A DNA stretch of 64,000 nucleotides. Origin: Mytilus galloprovincialis (Eukaryota > Mollusca > Bivalvia > Mytilida > Mytilidae). The translations under genes and the position numbers were made by a program. Shown here piece after piece: positions 56,988 to 64,000 of this stretch; positions within the stretch are counted from its first letter, which is position 1, and every line of letters starts with the position of its first letter. The DNA lies in contig NC_134850.1 in assembly GCF_965363235.1 (NCBI RefSeq), positions 45,070,602 to 45,134,601 on the forward strand. Direction: 5' to 3'. The notes below the pieces were generated by a model, which saw only the letters and a program-made list of their open reading frames with translations, ran no database searches and had not been told where the DNA came from.

Positions 56988-58238
56988 TGGTGTTCTTTGA
57001 TATTATGCAAAATTAAATGGTGTATTGTACTTTTTTGGGTTAAATACTTCTTTTATGTTTAGATTTTTAATATTCGTTTTCACATTGCAAAAAAGATCAC
57101 GGGGGCAAAAAAAACTTTGTTAGCTTATTAAAATATTATTGAAGTTTTTTTTCTATGCTAAATGTTAGCATGTTTAGATTTATGATTTGGGCTCAGTTTT
57201 CAAGTTGATTCAAATTGGGGTCCAAACTTAAACTTTGTTTAAATTCATTAAAAATTGCATATATGGGGTTCTTTGATGTGATAAATCTAATCATGTCTTT
57301 TAGACTTTTAGATTTTGGATATTGGTACAAGTCCAATTTCAAAGTCATCAGTTCGTTTACCACATTTATTCTGTGTCAGAAACCTACATGTATAATGTGT
57401 CTAATAATTCATCACAATCCAAATTCTGAACTGTATCATGTGAATCATGTTTGAATGTAGTGTCTATATAGTGTCCCCCCCAACATGATGATCATGAAGG
57501 TGCAATCTATGCATTTGTAATAGAATGTACCCTTGAGCTGTTTTATTCTCGTTGTTTAAGGTTGTACAGAGGCATTACATTCATTTCATTTGAACTTTTG
57601 TGGATATTTGTCTCATTTGCAATCAATACTCATCTCCCTATTTTTGTATTGTCATAACGTCATAAATACAAGATGAAATCTGCAAAATTAACTTCATTAC
57701 AATTAAGTTTGCTGTAGCTTGGAATAAGAAAAAAATCAAATTTAGGTCCATTTTTAGCTAGTATACTCTATTTCTTATTCTATGTACTGGAATGTCAAAG
57801 TTGTGATAATCTAAACACATTTTACACTAAGACCAAGTTAATAAGTAATTTCTTTTTTAGGAAATTTCAATCATTTAATCGATAACAAGAATAAAACAAA
57901 AACACACAAAACTACATATTGGATAGACTTAAAATGTATAGACTGACAGAAAGTAAGAATTTACAACGAACACTTTTGTTCCAGTGCAAGCATGCACAAA
58001 TTCCGAAAAAGATGAGCTTCCGATAACTCTTACATTTTTAGCGGTCCATTGAACCTTGAGCCATCGAAGTTTGACTGTAGTATATTTTTTTTTATTTCTG
58101 TGGTTGTTTATCATGTCTATATGTTAGCAAGTATTTATCTATCATGTAGCAAAAGTGCAGAAGTTTGTACACAGACACATAATCCATGGAGTGGCAAATG
58201 CCTGGAACGACTTATCTCTAATTATTACAAATGCATAG
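56988..58238. other. Spacer of the giant palindrome
   Basis: 1,251 bp not shared between the arms. 56988-57876 is AT-rich with no coding signal. 57877-58221 is the copied IP6K segment. Confidence 0.8.
57877..58221 (+). pseudogene. IP6K: Copy of IP6K intron 2 / exon 3 segment (truncated exon)
   Basis: It matches 47093-47438 in the same orientation with one substitution and one T less in a poly-T run. The exon 3 acceptor and first 72 coding bases are present (58150-58221). The exon then breaks off after LIS and runs into unrelated sequence without its donor. The near-identity means the copy is recent. Confidence 0.93.
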
Positions 58239-61200
58239 ATTATTCAATTGTTTTATGAAATCAAGTTCAACTTTGGACTCTTTTGACCCTATAGCTGATA
58301 TAGACCAATTTAAAAACAAGCCAAAACATTTGAAATTGGTAAAACAATAAGCATTGGAAACAAATATATAATTAATTTTACAGCTTATTTCCTACGGAAT
58401 GTAAATCTAAGACTTCGGTTAGCTTGCATGGTTTGTTTGTATATTGTACAATTGCAATTGACATAACGTCTAATCAAATTTAAAAGTACTCCATAAAGGT
58501 TCAAATATGCCTATATTTATTGTTTGAAGATATCAACCTTAATTACAAAGCTTGAATCAATATTTATACAAACAGAGCAAGCAAACCTACCAAAGTTCTA
58601 CTCTACACGCATTAGGAAAATAGCTGTAATAATGGTAAAAGTGTTTTTTTCAAAAATGAAAAATACAAATGTAGTCTTCAGGTTTACCATAAATGCATGT
58701 TTACTATAAATGAGGATCTGTCAAGCTGACAAGAACGCATATTTTTTTCTAGGTTTAATTCTTATAAAGAGAAAAATTCCAATGATGAGTAATTTTGTTG
58801 TGTAAATTGTACTGATATGGCCCTTAATTGATCATAAAATAATAATTTGAATGTTCTGTGTGTTATTTTTACTTTTTGTTTACCAGATTGAACTTTTAAA
58901 ATTGAAGGGTTAATCTAATTTATTGATTATTTATCATGTTCTTACAATAATAAATGTAACTGGTCAATTTCCAATTTCTATATATGATTATATTTCACAA
59001 ATAATGCCACAACACAGGTCTTATTTGCTGTCTATTTAGTAGTCTCTTGTTATGACTTGTTTGATTCATTTTTTTTTATCAATTATATCATATATTTACC
59101 TATATGATCTCCTATCATATCTGCTTTCATTTTAACATTATTTTCGTGCTTTTCCATCTTCAACATTAACCTGTTGATAAGAAATAAAATATTGTATATT
59201 TGTACATTTGCATGATCAGTACAGTGAGTTACATCTACATGTACATTGTACATTAAGTTGGCTTAACATAATGCATTGGTTCATTGTCATTGAAATTTTT
59301 TTTTTTGTAGATATGATAATTAATTTGTGTAAATGTCATAAATGCTATAATATCAATCCAATCATCAAGTAATTCATTTCTTCGGTATTGTTATTTTGAT
59401 TTTTTTTATCTGAGTAACTGTAATGTTATAATCTCATGTTGCCCCTTCTGGGCCCTTTAATTTGAAATACATTTGTAAGCATATTCTATTCAGATTTTAT
59501 TTTATTAACGATAGAAGTAAAGACATTTACAAGTTCTCTTTCCATGTTTATAACTGTGATACATGACCTGCACTAAGGAAATGTAAAGAAAAAGTCTCAC
59601 AGTAACCAATTTTTAGAGAGAAAAAAAAACCAGCTCATAGTCTGTAAAACAATTTTTTGTCAGAGTTTGAGAACCATATATTGTATCAATCTAGCTGCAT
59701 TGTACAATGTACATGTATTACTGGTAAAGGAATGAATAAAGACAGGAAATTCACACTCTTTGGGAGCTATATTGTGACTTTAACAGTGCTTAATCAAAAC
59801 CTGTCACAAAAATCCTTAGGGTAGTGATAAAAATAAAGGTAGGGAAGGGTAGTGCGGTTAACACACATACTTTTTAGTTGACATAAATGTACAGTAGTTT
59901 TCGTATGTTTATGTAATTTATACATGTTTCTCGTTTCTCCTTTTTTTTATATAGATTTGAACATGTTGAAGCAACCATTATTTTTAAATTAGGAGAGAAA
60001 AAAAAGAGAGTCAATGGACTCTTTTGACAATTTGGCAAACAAACTCAGGGCGAACAGACCTGATACCGGAGGGCTTTGTAATAGAATATATATTTTATCA
60101 TGATTATTATAGATCTCTTGAGAGACTGAGAGAGAAAAAAGTTTTTCTTTTAAAATTTAGAAGGCAAACACATAAATCTTTTAGTTTCAGAAGAATTTTA
60201 AATCATTATAAATGTATGTCAATAAAAATTAAATCAGTGTTTGCTTCAAGAAAATTATGTAAATACCCCCCCCCCCCTTTTTTTCCCCCAAAGAGAAATG
60301 GTCTATGCTCTTCTTCCTATACTTATGATTTAATGTGATGTTTGTATAGTAGGTCTTTTTATGGTGTCAAATTGTTTTTTCTAACCACAAAAAAATTTAA
60401 CAAACTTACCAGAACCAACTGAAACTGAAAGTTTTGCTTTGGAATTTCCGTTGCTAGATTTTGGAAGGATCATGAAAGGATGGCAGCAACTCATTTTGTC
60501 TTCTTGTCTACTGCAATCCAACTCCTGTCCATGTTTGCAGCATATGCCTATTTCTAAAATGTGAGTCTGAAACCTAGACATGATAGTGATAGTCTAGCCT
60601 CATGAGTCATGTCTAGACTATCTGATCAGATCAGGATCAGACTTATCCCAGTGGCAGTGGGAATGTCTTTGCCACTTGGTTTGCTATGTCTTTGTTACAC
60701 TCTTTCAATAAAAATAAGTTTTTGGCTACACCATATTCATCATAAATACCATTATTTCCTATCCTTCTGCACATTTGTTGATTTCCCTCCTTCTGTTATT
60801 GACAATAAATCGACCTTTTATTGTTGAAGAGTTTTTGTAAGGGAGATAATTTTAGCTATATTTTTCAGTTTTTCATCTTTTATTCAAATAAGCTTATATC
60901 AATTTGCAACCAAAATCCCGTTAAGGAATACTAGTTTGTAGTGAACCATAACGTTTAACAAAATATTTTTTTCAATTTGAGTGACTTTTGAGGTTTTATG
61001 GACATTTTCAGTACAGGCTGAATTCAAATTTAAAAAAAAACACAATTATGTCAATAAAAATAAAAACAAAAATAAAGGTCGAAATAAGATCAAAATTACA
61101 GTTTATTTTAGTAGAAAGTCTGAATTTTAAGGCCAAACAATTTTTTTTGCCATATGATACTTTGAACTATTCAATAAAAAAAAACCCAAAATGTCAATTT

Positions 61201-61405
61201 TCAACAACATTTTCCAGCAAATTTGGTACTAAACTAGAATTGCCCTGTATGCACATAATTTGAAATTAATTTGTCATTTTTTAACCATAGAACTATTAGA
61301 TGTACTTAATACTTTACTAGGAACCCAAAATCAGCTGAAAATTCCACAACCCCTTTCATAATTTTTTTTTGATTTTGCATGGTTTTCTCGTAGACATTCA
61401 TTTAA

Positions 61406-61761
61406 GAAATATTGAAGTGATCAAGAATTCCTAATGGAGTTAATCCAGAAAAGCGCTTCGGACGTTTGAAATTTATAAAGTGAAAAAATATATGGGTTCT
61501 TGAATTATGTCAAAAGTATTAAAACAAAATTATCAAGTCAGTAAATAGCTGTAAAAATGGCAAGAAAAATCAGTGATTACCTGTAATCACTGAATCAATC
61601 AGTAAATACATGTAATTACTAAATTGACTAGTAATTACAGGTATTTACTGAATTGTTTAGTAATAACATGTAATTCCTAATTTCATCTATTTACTGTAAC
61701 ATATACATATACATGATATATTTACACGACAGTTTAGAAATACTCAATAGCATTATATATA
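61406..61761. repeat. Short AT-rich repeat with ACATGTAATTACT motifs
   Basis: Around 61545-61700, motifs such as AATACATGTAATTACTAA and GTAATTACAGGTATTTACTG recur. The end (CCTAATTTCATCTATTTACTG) is the reverse complement of part of 52110-52140. It probably marks copies of one small repeat. Confidence 0.5.
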
Positions 61762-63117
61762 TTATGTCTTGTCTCTTATATAAATCTGACTGTCTTCGTT
61801 TTGCCATCGTTCTAAAGTGTACAAAAGGTAGCCGTAAAGCGTGCGTTCAACATCCGGACATTTGATATAATCGTCATGTACACACCATTCGTGTTTGCAT
61901 TCTGGAAGTGATTGATACTTTTGTTTAATGAACCTTACACACGGAATCATACCTAATAGTATTTTCCGCCTATATTCTTCTTCGTATAATAAAAGAGGAT
62001 CATTTACAGACTTCAGAACTAAAACTAAACAAGCCATTATTTCAGTCTTAGTGGGAAAAGTTACATTAAAATCACAATTTTCGAGAGCACACTGCAGCGA
62101 TGTTACGTCTATTGAACTATTGGAGGAGTAAAACGTATTTGCTATATAATCGCAAACAGCATTTAGTTTAGTATCCATATCAAAATGTAGACTATTCTCT
62201 GTACTTATACTACTATTCTCACTTTCACATTCAATATCACTAATACTCATCTGTGAATTGTCGTCATCTGAGACGGGAGTTCTGGGAGGATATGTAGTCT
62301 TTATTACTGAATGTACGGCTGACAAGCGACGTTTTGTAGTATAATCAAATTTGTTATAAACATTGAGACGTTTACGTACTACCATCCATGCAATTATGCC
62401 TGCCAAGCAGTCCTCTTTAGATACAAGCATGCACAAACCTTTCTCTCGATCTAAAACTCTTTTACATTTAAAACGTCGGTGTCCCTCATGCTTAATGACA
62501 GAAATAGTCAATTCGTTCCAATAAGGAATTGTTGTCAACACCTCGTCTTCAATTATTATTTCAACAAGATATTTAACTTGCTTCCCATTGTAATTCTCAT
62601 AACAAGATAAACAGTAAAGTTTATTTTTGTCTTGATATAAAGGAGCATTTCGAGTATAGATATCCATTTTAGGAAAAGTCTCGTATCGCGCAGTTGTTAT
62701 TAGAAGTCTTGCAACAGAATAAAAATCCATGTCTATTACTTCAATGAAATAGATATTCCAGTTCGAGACCTCGTTCATCATATATTTGGCGTCAACCATA
62801 AATTTGACACTTCCATGTGAGGACTGATCGTTAAAAGTATTTTTGTTGAAATTTTCATTTTCGGAACCGTCGCAGTAAAAACACACAGCATTAATATCTT
62901 TTGATTCAAGGACAGAAAACTCTTTATATGTTTTTGCTTCTAATTTTTCATTTCTAAAGCACTTGAGTGATGTATCGAGATGCAAAACAGTTGCTAAGTT
63001 ACCGCATTCCATATACTGTTGTTCTCCTGGTAAATCTGTTAGATTGCTCAGCTTTCCATTATGTGGTCTCCATATACTATGGAAACCAGTTCTTAGTAAC
63101 TCTTTTGTCGATGTCAT
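61762..63117 (-). CDS. Hypothetical protein, 451 codons, single long exon
   Basis: The frame is open for 475 codons from 63189, but I choose Met at 63117. An acceptor-like CTTAACTTTTCAACAG lies between the two Mets, and the second Met has A at -3. I do not recognise the family. Residues (from Met 63117) about 105-285 form a compact block with conserved-looking aromatic and Cys residues (IYTRNAPLYQDKNKLYCLSC, IPYWNEL, EDCLAGIIAWMVVRKRL). About 290-330 is acidic and Ser-rich, probably disordered. About 335-445 is a helical C-terminal domain with several Cys and His (CKHEWCVHDDYIKCP). No signal peptide or membrane segment is evident after Met 63117. Codon use and length argue for a real protein. 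Function unknown. Confidence 0.75.
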   Translation of the reverse strand: MTSTKELLRTGFHSIWRPHNGKLSNLTDLPGEQQYMECGNLATVLHLDTSLKCFRNEKLEAKTYKEFSVLESKDINAVCFYCDGSENENFNKNTFNDQSSHGSVKFMVDAKYMMNEVSNWNIYFIEVIDMDFYSVARLLITTARYETFPKMDIYTRNAPLYQDKNKLYCLSCYENYNGKQVKYLVEIIIEDEVLTTIPYWNELTISVIKHEGHRRFKCKRVLDREKGLCMLVSKEDCLAGIIAWMVVRKRLNVYNKFDYTTKRRLSAVHSVIKTTYPPRTPVSDDDNSQMSISDIECESENSSISTENSLHFDMDTKLNAVCDYIANTFYSSNSSIDVTSLQCALENCDFNVTFPTKTEIMACLVLVLKSVNDPLLLYEEEYRRKILLGMIPCVRFIKQKYQSLPECKHEWCVHDDYIKCPDVERTLYGYLLYTLERWQNEDSQIYIRDKT

Positions 63118-64000
63118 TCTAAAATATATAATTTTGATAGATTGCACTGTCTGTTGAAAAGTTAAGCAAAATGGGAATAAACTCGTCATAGATAGATACC
63201 AGGATTATTTTTTTAAGTTTATATCAGCATACAAACTATATTGTATTATGATTATGGTTGTCTCTTGATACCCTATCATGAGGTCCCATGGTACCGCCGT
63301 AAGTGCAGGGGTTGGGATAGTGGCAACGGTGCTCAGGCAGTGACATCATTTCGTTTGTTATCGTGGGGATCAATAGCCAACCAGCAGTGTTATCGTCCAA
63401 TTTATAACACATGTATAATACGCGGTTTTAGTCGAAGATGTTAAGACGGTACCCCTTAATCCGCTTTTGGTTTCGATTTCTTTCACCAATGGCGCATAAG
63501 ACTGAGTCTACATAATTTAGGACTGAACGCTTTAATAATTGTTTGTACGCGGATGTATGATCATAATTTGATGTGCTTACGTCATACCAATACTATAGTG
63601 TCTACTACAAAACTATATATGGTGCTATTTTCTATTACGTTAGTCTCACTCTATTTTCGTTTTATTTCTTAAAAACTGTGTGGTTCTTTTGTTTTAATAA
63701 AATATATCTGTGAAAAGCAGTAATAGAATATGAGTGTATATTTCAATTCGCGATCTTTCATACAGCGAACTGTTTGTAGCTTCCACTAACATATTTAATT
63801 ACTATATACATGTAAATGTCGAATTAATATTTAATACATGTATGCATAATCTCATTAAACATAAACCTTCTTTACTTTAATTCATATGTTTATATAAAGT
63901 AATATAACATTTAATCTTACCTGATAAACTGCATGTGCGTTCCCTTAATTTACACCTATATAGATACTAGTTTGAATACACATTATCATGTGCTTTCAAC
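63118..64000. other. Upstream flank of the hypothetical gene
   Basis: It contains the possible 3' splice site at about 63152 (on the - strand). A slightly GC-richer patch lies at 63275-63370. No upstream exon or promoter could be identified with confidence. Confidence 0.4.

Larger units (their letters stand above)
53826..61405. repeat. Giant 7.6-kb palindrome: 3.16-kb inverted arms around a 1.25-kb spacer
   Basis: The left arm 53826-56987 and right arm 58239-61405 are reverse complements with only occasional differences, for example A against G at 54582 and a few changes near 55375 and 55470. The outer ends are TTAAATGAATGTCTACGAG and its complement. No target duplication is seen at the ends and the arms encode no transposase, so I read it as a recent inverted duplication rather than a transposon. 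The spacer carries a copy of an IP6K segment. Short open frames occur as mirrored pairs. Confidence 0.93.

Noticed and set aside
53826..61405. Giant palindrome as a foldback transposon
   Set aside because: No target duplication at the outer ends and no transposon-like termini; an inverted duplication explains it better.
1..64000. tRNA or rRNA genes
   Set aside because: I saw no cloverleaf-like or rRNA-like segment by eye; a tRNA or rRNA scan was not possible here.

Overview
This window looks like a stretch of nuclear genome from a bivalve mollusc, most likely a mussel of the Mytilus group. The sequence is AT-rich, genes are split by large introns, and most of the DNA is transposable elements and satellite. 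The organism call is an inference: it rests on CR1/L2-type LINE remnants, GGAC-tailed and GAC-tailed interspersed repeats and repeat families I associate with mussels, and it cannot be proved from the window alone.

Two host genes are supported. (1) An inositol hexakisphosphate kinase (IP6K) gene lies on the + strand. I rebuilt it from five short exons (27561-27723, 28986-29178, 47367-47473, 48422-48597, 49368-49781). All splice phases agree and all introns are GT-AG. The frame is open for 350 codons except for one in-frame TAA at codon 333, just before the conserved GYxFGL segment. (2) An uninterrupted 451-codon reading frame lies on the - strand at 61762-63117. It is a probable real protein that I do not recognise.

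Layout: 1-7,700 holds old repeats, a truncated LINE reverse transcriptase, a foldback MITE and a complete-ended but dead Tc1 element. 7,850-11,130 is two minisatellite blocks with higher-order structure. 11,195-13,700 holds dispersed repeats and a second LINE fragment. 13,858-19,205 is bounded by inverted 17-bp minisatellites and contains a 3.1-kb palindromic element with a satellite core and a 9-bp target duplication. 22,398-23,530 is a decayed MULE-type transposase with a tandemly duplicated 3' end. 23,966-27,172 is a pair of 0.48-kb inverted arms. 27,561-49,781 is IP6K. Its 18-kb second intron holds a minisatellite foldback element (30160-31307) and a three-level nest: a gag-only LTR element on the - strand (33944-46839) contains a GAC-tailed repeat (36128-44515), which contains a young LTR retrotransposon (36390-42520). 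53,826-61,405 is a 7.6-kb palindrome whose spacer carries a copy of part of IP6K exon 3.

The most notable element is the 6.1-kb LTR retrotransposon in intron 2. Its enzymes are Ty3/gypsy in sequence, but the integrase lies upstream of the reverse transcriptase and RNase H, the order typical of Ty1/copia. With a SCAN-like capsid segment and a tRNA-Pro type primer site, this fits the Gmr1-like clade. The second most notable structure is the giant palindrome with the captured IP6K exon fragment.
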